DNA of 64,000 nucleotides from Sinonovacula constricta (lineage: Eukaryota > Mollusca > Bivalvia > Cardiida > Solecurtidae), in the NCBI GenBank assembly GCA_007844125.1, contig CM017572.1, positions 35,885,203-35,949,202 on the forward strand, given 5' to 3'. The translations under genes and the position numbers were made by a program. Every line of letters starts with the position of its first letter. The first letter of the stretch is position 1. This document shows, one piece after another, positions 44,201 through 59,200 of this stretch. A model generated the notes under the pieces. That model saw nothing but the letters and a program-made list of their open reading frames with translations, searched no databases and was not told the DNA's origin.

Positions 44201-47200
44201 CAGTGTATTAGTATGTGTAACGTTACATAACAGTGTATTAATATGTGTAACGTTACATAACAGTGTATTAATATATGTAACGTTACATAACAGTGTATTA
44301 ATATGTGTAACGTTACATGACAGTGTATTAATATGTGTAACGTTACATGACAGTGTATTAATATGTGTAACGTTACATGACAGTGTATTAATATGTGTAA
44401 CGTTACATGACAGTGTATTAATATGTGTAACGTTACATGACAGTGTATTAATATGTGTAACGTTACATAACAGTGTATTAATATGTGTAACGCTACATAA
44501 CAGTGTATTATTATGTGTAACGTTACATAATAGTGCATTAATATGTGTAACGTTACATAACAATGTATTAGTATGTGTAACGTTACATAACAGTGTATCA
44601 ATATTTGTACTGTTACATAACAGTGTATTAATATGTGTAACATTTAATAACAGTTTATTAATATTTGTAACGTTACATAGCAGTGTATTAATATGTGTAA
44701 CGTTACATAACAGTGTATTAATTTGTAACGTTACATAGCAAGTGTATTAGTATGTGTAACGTTACATAACAGTGTATTAATATGTGTAACGTTACATAAC
44801 AGTGTATTAATATTTGTAACGTTACATAACAGTGTATTAATATGTGTAACGTTACATGACAGTGTATTAATATGTGTAACGTTACATAACAGTGTATTAA
44901 TATGTGTAACTTTACATAGCAGTGTATTAATATTTGTAACGTTACATAACAGTGTATTAATATTTGTAACGTTACATAACAGTGTATTAATATTTGTAAG
45001 GTTACATAACAGTGTATTAATATTTGTAACGTTACATAACAGTGTATTAATATTTGTAACGTTACATAACAGTGTATTAATATGTGTAACGTTACATAGC
45101 AGTGTATTAATATTTGTAACGTTACATAACAGTGTATTAATATGTGTAACGTTACATAACAGTGTATTAATATGTGTAACGTTACATAACAGTGTATTAA
45201 TATGTGTAACGTTACATAGCAGTGTATTAATATTTGTAACGTTACATAACAGTGTATTAATATGTGTAACGTTACATAACAGTGTATTAATATGTGTAAC
45301 GTTACATAACAGTGTATTAATATTTGTAACGTTACATAACAGTGTATTAATATGTGTAACGTTACATAGCAGTGTATTAATATTTGTAACGTTACATAAC
45401 AGTGTATTAATATGTGTAACGTTACATAGCAGTGTATTAATATGTGTAACGTTACATAACAGTGTATAATATTTTGTAACGTTACATAACAGTGTATAAT
45501 AGTGTACGTTACATAACAGTGTATGTAACGTTACAATACAGTGTATTAATATGTGTAACGTTACATAACAGTGTATTAATATGTGTAACGTGACATAACA
45601 GTGTATTAATATTTGTTAACGTGACATAACAGTGTATTAATTGTGTAACGTTACATAGCAGTGTATTAAATATTTGTACGTTACATAACAGTGTATTAAT
45701 ATGGTTAACCGTTACATAGCAGTTGTATTAATATGTGTAACGTTACATAGCAGCGTATTAATATGTGTAACGTTACATAACAGTGTGATTAATATTTGTA
45801 ACGTTACATAACAGTGTATTAATATGTGTAACGTTACATAGCAGTGTATTAATATTTGTAACGTTACATAGCAGTGTATTAATATTTGTAACGTTACATA
45901 GCAGGTGTATTAATATGTGTAACGTTACATAACAGTGTATTAATATGTGTAACGTTTACATAACAGTGTATTAATATTGTAGTACATAGCGTTACATAAG
46001 CAGTGTATTAATATGTGTAACGTTACATAGCAGTGTATTAATATGTGTAACGTTACATAGCAGTGTATAATATTTGTAACGTTACATAGCAGTGTATTAA
46101 TAGTGTAACGTTACATAAGCAGTGTATTAATATGTGTAACGTTACATAACAGTGTATTAATATGTGTAACGTTACATAACAGTGTCTTAATATTTGTACG
46201 TTACATAACAGGGTATTAATATGTGTAAACGTTACATAACAGTGTCTTAATATTTGTAACGTTACTACAGTGTATTAATATGTGTAACGGTACATCAGCA
46301 GTGTATTAATATGTGTAACGTTACATAGCAGCGTATTAATATGTGTTAACGTTACATAACAGTGTATTAATATTTGTAACGTTACATAAGCAGTGTATTA
46401 CTATTTGTAACGTTACATAACAGTGTATTAATATTTGTAACGTTACATAGCAGTGTATTAATATGTGTAACGTTACATAGCAGTGTATTAATATGTGTAA
46501 CGTTACATAACAGTGTATTAATATGTGTAACGTTACATAACAGTGTATTAATATGTGTAACGTTACATAACAGTGTATTAATATGTGTAACGTTACATAA
46601 CAGTGTATTAATATTTGTAACGTTACATAGCAGTGTATTAATATGTGTAACGTTACATAGCAGTGTATTAATATTTGTAACGTTACATAACAGTGTATTA
46701 ATATTTGTAACGTTACATAACAGTGTATTAATATGTGTAACGTTACATAACAGTGTATTAATATTTGTAACGTTACATAGCAGTGTATTAATATTTGTAA
46801 CGTTACATAGCAGTGTATTAATATTTGTAACGTTACATAGCAGTGTATTAATATTTGTAACGTTACATAGCAGTGTATTAATATTTGTAACGTTACATAG
46901 CAGTGTATTAATATTTGTAACGTTACATAGCAGTGTATTAATATTTGTAACGTTACATAACAGTGTATTAATATTTGTAACGTTACATAACAGTGTATTA
47001 ATATGTGTAACGTTACATGACAGTGTATTAATATGTGTAACGTTACATGACAGTGTATTAATATGTGTAACGTTACATGACAGTGTATTAATATGTGTAA
47101 CGTTACATAACAGTGTATTAATATGTGTAACGTTACATGACAGTGTATTAATATGTGTAACGTTACATAACAGTGTATTAATATGTTTAACGTTACATAA

Positions 47201-50200
47201 CAGTGTATTAATATGTTTAACGTTACATAACAGTGTATTAATATGTGTAACGTTACATGACAGTGTATTAATATGTGTAACGTTACATGACAGTGTATTA
47301 ATATGTGTAACGTTACATAACAGTGTATTAATATGTGTAACGTTACATGACAGTGTATTAATATGTGTAACGTTACATAACAGTGTATTAATATGTGTAA
47401 CGTTACATGACAATGTATTAATATGTGTAACGTTACATAACAGTGTATTAATATTTGTAACGTTACATAGCAGTGTATTAACATTTGTAACGTTACATAA
47501 CAGTGTATTAATATGTGTAACGTTACATAACAGTGTATTAATATGTGTAACGTTACATAACAGTGTATTAATATGTGTAACGTTACATAACAGTGTATTA
47601 ATATGTGTAACGTTACATAACAGTGTATTAATATGTGTAACGTTACATAACAGTGTATTAATATGTGTAACGTTACATGACAATGTATTAATATGTGTAA
47701 CGTTACATAACAGTGTATTAATATTTGTAACGTTACATAGCAGTGTATTAACATTTGTAACGTTACATAACAGTGTATTAATATGTGTAACGTTACATAA
47801 CAGTGTATTAATATGTGTAACGTTACATAACAGTGTATTAATATGTGTAACGTTACATAACAGTGTATTAATATTGTAACGTTACATAACAGTGTATTAA
47901 TATGTGTAACGTTACATAGCAGTGTATTAATATGTGTAACGTTACATAACAGTGTATTAATATTTGTAACGTTACATAGCAGTGTATTAACATTTGTAAC
48001 GTTACATAACAGTGTATTAATATGTGTAACGTTACATAACAGTGTATTAATATGTGTAACGTTACATAGCAGTGTATTAATATGTGTAACGTTACATAAT
48101 AGTGTATTAGTATGTGTAACGTTACATAACAGTGTATTAATATTTGTAACGTTACATAACAGTGTATTAATATGTGTAACGTTACATAACAGTGTATTAA
48201 TATTTGTAACGTTACATAACAGTGTATTAATATGTGTCACGTTACATAACAGTGTATTAGTATGTGTAACGTTACATGACAGTGTATTAATATGTGTAAC
48301 GTTACATAACAGTGTATTAATATTTGTAACGTTACATAACAGTGTATTAATATGTGTAACGTTACATAACAGTGTATTAATATTTGTAACGTTACATAGC
48401 AGTGTATTAATATATGTAACGTTACATAACAGTGTATTAATATTTGTAACGTTACATGACAGTGTATTAATATGTGTAACATTACATAACAGTGTATTAA
48501 TATGTATAACGTTACATAACAGTGTATTAATATTTGTAACGTTACATAACAGTGTATTAATATGTGTAACGTTACATAGCAGTGTATTAATATGTGTAAC
48601 GTTACATAACAGTGTATTAATATGTGTCACGTTACATAGCAGTGTATTAACATTTGTAACGTTACATAACAGTGTATTAATATGTGTAACGTTACATAAC
48701 AGTGTATTAATATGTGTAACGTTACATAACAGTGTATTAATATTTGTAACGTTACATAACAGTGTATTAATATGTGTAACGTTACATAGCAGTGTATTAA
48801 TATGTGTAACGTTACATAACAGTGTATTAATATGTGTCACGTTACATAGCAGTGTATTAACATTTGTAACGTTACATAACAGTGTATTAATATGTGTAAC
48901 GTTACATAACAGTGTATTAATATGTGTCACGTTACATAACAGTGTATTAATATTTGTAACGTTACATAACAGTGTATTAATATTTGTAACGTTACATAAC
49001 AGTGTATTAATATGTGTAACGTTACATAACAGTGTATTAATATTTGTAACGTTACATAGCAGTGTATTAATATATGTAACGTTACATAGCAGTGTATTAA
49101 TATGTGTAACGTTACATAACAGTGTATTAATATGTGTAACGTTACATGACAGTGTATTAATATGTGTAACGTTACATAACAGTGTATTAATATGTGTAAC
49201 GTTACATAACAGTGTATCAATATGTGTAACGTTACATAACAGTGTATTAATATGTGTAACGTTACATAACAGTGTATTAATATGTGTAACGTTACATAGC
49301 AGTGTATTAATATGTGTAACGTTACATAACAGTGTATTAATATTTGTAACGTTACATAACAGTGTATTAATATTTGTAACGTTACATAACAGTGTATTAA
49401 TATGTGTAACGTTACATAACAGTGTATTAATATGTGTAACGTTACATAGCAGTGTATTAATATGTGTAACGTTACATAACAGTGTATTAATATTTGTAAC
49501 GTTACATAACTGTGTATTAATATGTGTAACGTTACATAACAGCGTATTAATATGTGTAACGTTACATGACAGTGTATTAATATGTGTAACGTTACATAGC
49601 AGTGTATTAATATGTGTAACGTTACATAACAGTGTATTAATATTTGTAACGTTACATAACAGTGTATTAATATTTGTAACGTTACATAACAGTGTATTGA
49701 TATGTGTAACGTTACATAACAGTGTATTAATATTTGTAACGTTACATAACAGTGTATTAATATGTGTAACGATACATAGCAGTGTATTAATATGTGTAAC
49801 GTTACATAACAGTGTATTAATATGTGTAACGTTACATAGCAGCGTATTAATATGTGTAACGTTACATAACAGTGTAATAATATGTGTAACGTTACATAAC
49901 AGTGTATTAATATGTGTAACGTTACATGACAGTGTATTAATATGTGTAACGTTACATAACAGTGTATTGATATGTGTAACGTTACATGACAGTGTATTAA
50001 TATGTGTAACGTTACATAACAGTGTATTAATATGTGTAACGTTACATGACAGTGTATTGATATGTGTAACGTTACATGACAGTGTATTGATATGTGTAAC
50101 GTTACATAACAGTGTATTAATATGTGTAACGTTACATAACAGTGTATTAATATTTGTAACGTTACATAACAGTGTATTAATATGTGTAACGTTACATAGC

Positions 50201-53200
50201 AGTGTATTAATATTTGTAACGTTACATAACAGTGTATTAATATGTGTAACGTTACATAACAGTGTATTAATATGTGTAACGTTACATAACAGTGTATTAA
50301 TATGTGTAACGTTACATAACAGTGTATTAATATGTGTAACGTTACATAGCAGTGTATTAATATTTGTAACGTTACATAACAGTGTATTGATATGTGTAAC
50401 GTTACATAACAGTGTATTAATATTTGTAACGTTACATAGCAGTGTATTAATATGTGTAACGTTACATAGCAGTGTATTAATATGTGTAACGTTACATAGC
50501 AGTGTATTAATATTTGTAACGTTACATAACAGTGTATTAATATGTGTAACGTTACATGACAGTGTATTAATATGTGTAACGTTACATAACAGTGTATTAA
50601 TATGTGTAACGTTACATGACAGTGTATTAATATGTGTAACGTTACATAACAGTGTATTAATATGTGTAACGTTACATGACAGTTTATTAACATTTGTAAC
50701 GTTACATAGCAGTGTATTAGTATGTGTAACGTTACATAACAGCGTATTAGTATGTGTAACGTTACATAACAGTGTATTAGTATGTGTAACGTTACATAAC
50801 AGCGTATTAGTATGTGTAACGTTACATAACAGTGTATTAGTATGTGTAACGTTACATAACAGTGTATTAATATGTGTAACGTTACATAACAGTGTATTAA
50901 TATGTGTAACGTTACATGACAGTTTATTAATATTTGTAACGTTACATAGCAGTGTATTAGTATGTGTAACGTTACATAACAGTGTATTAGTATGTGTAAC
51001 GTTACATAACAGCGTATTAGTATGTGTAACGTTACATAACAGTGTATCAATATTTGTACTGTTACATAACAGTGTATTAATATGTGTAACATTAAATAAC
51101 AGTTTATTAATATTTGTAACGTTACATAGCAGTGTATTAATATGTGTAACGTTACATAACAGTGTATTAATATGTGTAACGTTACATGACAGTGTATTAG
51201 TATGTGTAACGTTACATAACAGTGTATTAATATGTGTAACGTTACATAACAGTGTATTAATATGTGTAACGTTACATAACAGTGTATTAATATGTGTAAC
51301 GTTACATGACAGTGTATTAATATGTGTAACGTTACATAACAGTGTATTAATATGTGTAACGTTACGTAACAGTGTATTAATATGTGTAACGTTACATGAC
51401 AGTGTATTAATATGTGTAACGTTACATGACAGTGTATTAATATGTGTTACGTTACATAATAGTGTATTAATATGTGTAACGCTACATAACAGTGTATTAA
51501 TATGTGTAACGTTACATAATTGTGTATTAATATGTGTAACGTTACATAGCAGGGTATTAATATGTGTAACGTTACATAACAGTGTATTAATATGTTTAAC
51601 GTTACATGACAGTGTATTAGTATGTGTAACGTTACATAACAGTGTATTAATATGTGTAACGTTACATTACAGTGTATTAATATGTGTAACGTTACATAAC
51701 AGTGTATTAATATGCGTAACGTTACATAACAGTGTATTAATATGTGTAACGTTACATCACAGTGTATTAATATGTGTAACGTTACATGACAGTGTATTAA
51801 TATGTGTATCGTTACATAGCAGTGTATTAATATGTGTAACGTTACAAAGCAGTGTATTAATATGTGTAACGTTACATAATAGTGTATTAATATGTGTAAC
51901 GTTACATAACAGTGTATTAATATGTGTAACGTTACATGACAGTGTATTAATACGTGTAACGTTACATAGCAGTGTATTAATATGTTTAACGTTACATAGC
52001 AGTGTATTAATATTTTTAACTTTAGATAACAGTGTAATAATATGTGTAACGTTACATAGCAGTGTATTAATATGTTTAACGTTACATAGCAGTGTATTAA
52101 TATTTTTAACTTTAGATAACAGTGTAATAATATCTGTAACGTTACATAACAGTGTATTAATATTTGTAACGTTACATAGCAGTGTATTAATATTTGTAAC
52201 GTTACATAGCAGTGTATTAATATATGTAACGTTACATAGCAGTGTATTAATATGTGTAACGTTACATAGCAGCGTATTAATATGTGTAACGTTACATAGC
52301 AGTGTATTAATATTTGTAACGTTACATAGCAGCGTATTAATATTTGTAACGTTACATAGCAGTGTATTAATATGTGTAACGTTACATAGCAGTGTATTAA
52401 TATGTGTAACGTTACATAGCAGCGTATTAATATGTGTAACGTTACATAGCAGTGTATTAATATTTGTAACGTTACATAGCAGCGTATTAATATGTGTAAC
52501 GTTACATAGCAGTGTATTAATATGTGTAACGATACATAACAGTGTATTAATATTTGTAACGTTACATAACAGTGTATTAATATGTGTAACGTTACATAGC
52601 AGTGTATTAATATTTGTAACGTTACATAACAGTGTATTAATATTTGTAACGTTACATAGCAGTGTATTAATATTTGTAACGTTACATAGCAGTGTATTAA
52701 TATCTGTAACGTTACATAGCAGTGTATTAATATTTGTAACGTTACATAACAGTGTATTAATATGTGTAACGTTACATAACAGTGTATTAATATGTGTAAC
52801 GTTACATAACAGTGTATTAATATGTGTAACTTTACATAGCAGTGTATTAATATTTGTAACGTTACATAACAGTGTATTAATATTTGTAACGTTACATAGC
52901 AGTGTATTAATATTTGTAACGTTACATAGCAGTGTATTAATATTTGTAACGTTACATAGCAGCGTATTAATATTTGTAACGTTACATAGCAGTGTATTAA
53001 TATGTGTAACTTTACATAACAGTGTATTAATATTTGTAACGTTACATAGCAGTGTATTAATATGTATAACGTTTTATAACAGTGTATTAATATTTGTAAC
53101 GTTACATAGCAGTGTATTAATATTTGTAACGTTACATAGCAGCGTATTAATATTTGTAACGTTACATAACAGTGTATTAATATTTGTAACGTTACATAGC

Positions 53201-56200
53201 AGTGTATTAATATTTGTAACGTTACATAGCAGTGTATTAATATTTGTAACGTTACATAACAGTGTATTAATATGTGTAACGTTACATAGCAGTGTATTAA
53301 TATGTGTAACGTTACATAACAGTGTATTAATATTTGTAACGTTACATAGCAGCGTATTAATATGTGTAACGTTACATAACAGTGTATTAATATTTGTAAC
53401 GTTACATAGCAGTGTATTAATATGTGTAACTTTACATAGCAGTGTATTAATATGTGTAACGTTACATAACAGTGTATTAATATTTGTAACGTTACATAGC
53501 AGTGTATTAATATGTGTAACTTTACATAGCAGTGTATTAATATGTGTAACGTTACATAACAGTGTATTAATATTTGTAACGTTACATAACAGTGTATTAA
53601 TATTTGTAACGTTACATAGCAGCGTATTAATATGTGTAACGTTACATAATAGTGTATTAATATTTGTAACGTTACATAACAGTGTATTAATATTTCTAAC
53701 GTTACATAGCAGCGTATTAATATGTGTAACGTTACATAATAGTGTATTAATATTTGTAACGTTACATAGCAGTGTATTAATATGTGTAACGTTACATAAC
53801 AGTGTATTAATATGTGTAACGTTACATAACAGTGTATTAATATTTGTAACGTTACATAGTAGCGTATTAATATGTGTAACGTTACATAACAGTGTATTAA
53901 TATGTGTAACGTTACATAGCAGTGTATTAATATGTGTAACATTACATAATAGTGTATTAATATTTGTAACGTTACATAGTAGCGTATTAATATGTGTAAC
54001 GTTACATAACAGTGTATTAATATTTCTAACGTTACATAGCAGCGTATTAATATGTGTAACGTTACATAATAGTGTATTAATATTTGTAACGTTACATAGC
54101 AGTGTATTAATATGTGTAACGTTACATAACAGTGTATTAATATGTGTAACGTTACATAACAGTGTATTAATATGTGTAACGTTACATAGCAGTGTATTAA
54201 TATGTGTAACGTTACATAACAGTGTATTAATATTTGTAACGTTACATAATAGTGTATTAATATTTGTAACGTTACATAGCAGTGTATTGATATTTGTAAC
54301 GTTACATAGTAGCGTATTAATATGTGTAACGTTACATAATAGTGTATTAATATTTGTAACGTTACATAGTAGCGTATTAATATGTGTAACGTTACATAAT
54401 AGTGTATTAATATTTGTAACGTTACATAGTAGCGTATTAATATGTGTAACGTTACATAACAGTGTATTAATATTTGTAACGTTACATAGTAGCGTATTAA
54501 TATGTGTAACGTTACATAATAGTGTATTAATATTTGTAACGTTACATAGCAGTGTATTAATATTTGTAACGTTACATAGCAGTGTATTAATATGTGTAAC
54601 GTTACATAGCAGCGTATTAATATGTGTAACGTTACATAATAGTGTATTAATATTTGTAACGTTACATAGCAGTGTATTAATATGTGTAACGTTACATAAC
54701 AGTGTATTAATATGTGTAACGTTACATAACAGTGTATTAATATTTGTAACGTTACATAGTAGCGTATTAATATGTGTAACGTTACATAATAGTGTATTAA
54801 TATTTGTAACGTTACATAGCAGTGTATTAATATTTGTAACGTTACATAGCAGTGTATTAATATTTGTAACGTTACATAACAGTGTATTAATATGTGTAAC
54901 GTTACATAACAGTGTATTAATATGTGTAACGTTACATAACAGTGTATTAATATGTGTAACGTTACATAACAGTGTATTAATATTTGTAACGTTACATAGC
55001 AGTGTATTAATATTTGTAACGTTACATAGCAGTGTATTAATATGTGTAACGTTACATAACAGTGTATTAATATGTGTAACGTTACATAACAGTGTATTAA
55101 TATTTGTAACGTTACATAGCAGTGTATTAATATGTGTAACGATACATAGCAGTGTATTAATATTTGTAACGTTACATAATAGTGTATTAATATTTGTAAC
55201 GTTACATAACAGTGTATTAATATGTGTAACGTTACATAACAGTGTATTAATATGTGTAACGTTACATAACAGTGTATTAATATGTGTAACGTTACATAAC
55301 AGTGTATTAATATGTGTAACGATACATAGCAGTGTATTAATATTTGTAACGTTACATAACAGTGTATTAATATGTGTAACGTTACATAGCAGTGTATTAA
55401 TATGTGTAACGTTACATAACAGTGTATTAATATGTGTAACGTTACATGACAGTGTATTAATATGTGTAACGTTACATGACAGTGTATTAATATGTGTAAC
55501 ATTACATAACAGTGAATTAATATGTGTAACATTACATAACAGTGTATTAATATGTGTAACGTTACATAACAGTGTATTAATATGTGTAACGTTACATGAC
55601 AGTGTATTAATATGTGTAACGTTACATGACAGTGTATTAATATGTGTAACGTTACATGACAGTGTATTAATATGTGTAACGTTACATGACAGTGTATTAA
55701 TATGTGTAACATTACATAACAGTGTATTAATATGTGTCACGTTACATAGCAGTGTATTAATATGTGTAACATTACATAACAGTGTATTAATATTTGTAAC
55801 GTTACATAGCAGTGTATTAATATTTGTACTGTTACATAACAGTGTATTAATATTTGTAACGTTACATAGCAGTGTATTAATATTTGTAACGTTACATAAC
55901 AGTGTATTAATATGTGTAACGTTACATGACAGTGTATTAATATTTGTAACGTTACATAACAGTGTATTAATATTTGTAACGTTACATAGCAGTGTATTAA
56001 TATGTGTAACGTTACATAACAGTGTATTTATATGTGTAACGTTACATGACAGTGTATTAATATGTGTAACGTTACATAACAGTGTATTAATAATTTAACG
56101 TAACATAACTGTGTATTAATATGTGTCACGTTACATAACTGTGTATTAATATGTGTAACATTACATAACAGTGTATTAATATTTGTAACGTTACATAACT

Positions 56201-59200
56201 GTGTATTAATATGTGTAACGTTACATAACAGTGTATTAATATTTGTAACGTTACATAGCAGTGTATTAATATGTGTAACGTTACATAGCAGTGTATTAAT
56301 ATTTGTAACGTTACATAGCAGTGTATTAATATGTGTAACGTTACATAACAGTGTATTAATATGTGTAACGTTACATAACAGTGTATTAATATTTGTAACG
56401 TTACATAGCAGTGTATTAATATTTGTAACGTTACATAACAGCGTATTAATATTTGTAACGTTACATAGCAGTGTATTAATATTTGTAACGTTACATAGCA
56501 GTGTATTAATATTTGTAACGTTACATAACAGTGTATTAATATGTGTAACGTTACATTACAGTGTATTAATATGTGTAACGTTACATAGCAGTGTATTAAT
56601 ATGTGTAACGTTACATAACAGTGTATTAATATTTGTAACGTTACATAACAGTGTATTAATATTTGTAACGTTACATAGCAGTGTATTAATATTTGTAACG
56701 TTACATAGCAGCGTATTAATATTTGTAACGTTACATAACAGTGTATTAATATGTGTAACGTTACATAACAGTGTATTAATATGTGTAACGTTACATAGCA
56801 GTGTATTAATATTTGTAACGTTACATAGCAGTGTATTAATATTTGTAACGTTACATAACAGTGTATTAATATGTGTAACGTTACATAGCAGCGTATTAAT
56901 ATGTGTAACGTTACATAGCAGTGTATTAATATGTGTAACGTTACATAACAGTGTATTGATATGTGTAACGTTACATAGCAGTGTATTAATATTTGTAACG
57001 TTACATAGCAGTGTATTAATATGTGTAACGTTACATAACAGTGTATTGATATGTGTAACGTTACATAGCAGTGTATTGATATGTGTAACGTTACATAGCA
57101 GTGTATTAATATTTGTAACGTTACATAACAGTGTATTAATATGTGTAACGTTACATAGCAGTGTATTAATATGTGTAACGTTACATAGCAGTGTATTGAT
57201 ATGTGTAACGTTACATAGCAGTGTATTAATATGTGTAACGTTACATAGCAGTGTATTAATATTTGTAACGTTACATAACAGTGTATTAATATGTGTAACG
57301 TTACATAACAGTGTATTGATATGTGTAACGTTACATAACAGTGTATTGATATGTGTAACGTTACATAGCAGTGTATTAATATGTGTAACGTTACATAGCA
57401 GTGTATTAATATTTGTAACGTTACATAACAGTGTATTAATATGTGTAACGTTACATAGCAGTGTATTAATATGTGTAACGTTACATAACAGTGTATTGAT
57501 ATGTGTAACGTTACATAACAGTGTATTGATATGTGTAACGTTACATAGCAGTGTATTAATATGTGTAACGTTACATAGCAGTGTATTAATATTTGTAACG
57601 TTACATAACAGTGTATTAATATGTGTAACGTTACATAACAGTGTATTGATATGTGTAACGTTACATAGCAGTGTATTAATATTTGTAACGTTACATAACA
57701 GTGTATTAATATGTGTAACGTTACATAACAGTGTATTGATATGTGTAACGTTACATAGCAGTGTATTAATATTTGTAACGTTACATAACAGTGTATTAAT
57801 ATGTGTAACGTTACATAGCAGTGTATTAATATGTGTAACGTTACATAGCAGTGTATTAATAATTTAACGTAACATAACTGTGTATTAATATGTGTCACGT
57901 TACATAACAGTGTATTAATATGTGTAACGTTACATAGCAGTGTATTAATATGTGTAACGTTACATAGCAGTGTATTAATATGTGTAACGTTACATAGCAG
58001 TGTATTAATATGTGTAACGTTACATAGCAGTGTATTAATAATTTAACGTAACATAACTGTGTATTAACATGTGTCACGTTACATAGCAGTGTATTAATAT
58101 TTGTAACGTTACATAACAGTGTATTAATATGTGTAACGTTACATAGCAGTGTATTTATATGTGTAACGTTACATAACAGTGTATTAATATTTGTAACGTT
58201 ACATAACAGTGTATTAATATGTGTCACGTTACATAACAGTGTATTAATATGTGTAACGTTACATAGCAGTGTATTAATATGTGTAACGTTACATAGCAGT
58301 GTATTAATATGTGTAACGTTACATAGCAGTGTATTAATATGTGTAACGTTACATAGCAGTGTATTAATAATTTAACGTAACATAACTGTGTATTAACATG
58401 TGTCACGTTACATAGCAGTGTATTAATATGTGTAACGTTACATAGCAGTGTATTAATATGTGTAACGTTACATAGCAGTGTATTAATATGTGTAACGTTA
58501 CATAGCAGTGTATTAATATGTGTAACGTTACATAGCAGTGTATTAATAATTTAACGTAACATAACTGTGTATTAATATTTGTAACGTTACATAACAGTGT
58601 ATTAGTATGTGTAACGTTACATAGCAGTGTATTAATATGTGTAACGTTACATAGCAGTGTATTAATATATGTAACGTTACATAACAGTGTATTAATAATT
58701 TAACGTAACATAACTGTGTATTAATATGTGTCACGTTACATAGCAGTGTATTAATATGTGTAACGTTACATAGCAGTGTATTAATAATTTAACGTAACAT
58801 AACTGTGTATTAATATGTGTCACGTTACATAACAGTGTATTAATATGTGTAACGTTACATAGCAGTGTATTAATATGTGTAACGTTACATAACAGTGTAT
58901 TAATATGTGTAACGTTACATAACAGTGTATTAATATGTGTAACGTTAGATAGTTACATAACTGTGTATTAATATGTATAACGTTACATTACAGTATTTTA
59001 ATATTTGTAACATAACATAACAGTTTATTAATATTTATAACGTAACATTACAGTTTATTAATATTTGTAACATTAGATAACAGTGTATTAATATTTGTAA
59101 CGTTACATAACAGTGTAAGATTATGGGTCAACACCTCTTATTGTAAAGTGCATGAACATGTTCATATATCTATTTACAATGAGGACCCTTTGAACATATG

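Larger units (their letters stand above)
43788..59116. repeat. 30-bp satellite array, about 510 copies, 15.3 kb
   Basis: The unit is GTAACGTTACATAACAGTG followed by TATTAATATGT. It begins with the perfect palindrome GTAACGTTAC and holds one CpG. Two sites are dimorphic throughout: CATAAC/CATAGC/CATGAC, and TATGTG/TATTTG. The phase is preserved for kilobases apart from the indel-rich zone at 45460-46390. With a 30-nt period, one plus frame and two minus frames are stop-free. This generates open frames of up to 2133 codons that are Leu-Ile-Cys-Val-Thr-Leu-His-type decapeptides; they are artefacts inside an intron. Edges decay into diverged units (43788-43960, 58950-59116). Confidence 0.97.

Noticed and set aside
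49697..56098. 2133-codon open frame of decapeptide repeats (and the 864- to 1421-codon minus-strand frames)
   Set aside because: The 30-bp period is a multiple of three and the unit lacks stops in these frames. The array lies inside an intron, frames are open on both strands, and edges show no protein-coding sequence.
43788..59116. CRISPR array
   Set aside because: Repeats are directly abutting with no unique spacers, and the context is eukaryotic.
43788..59116. Centromeric satellite
   Set aside because: The array is bounded by unique sequence and by exons of one gene. 15 kb inside an intron does not support a centromere.
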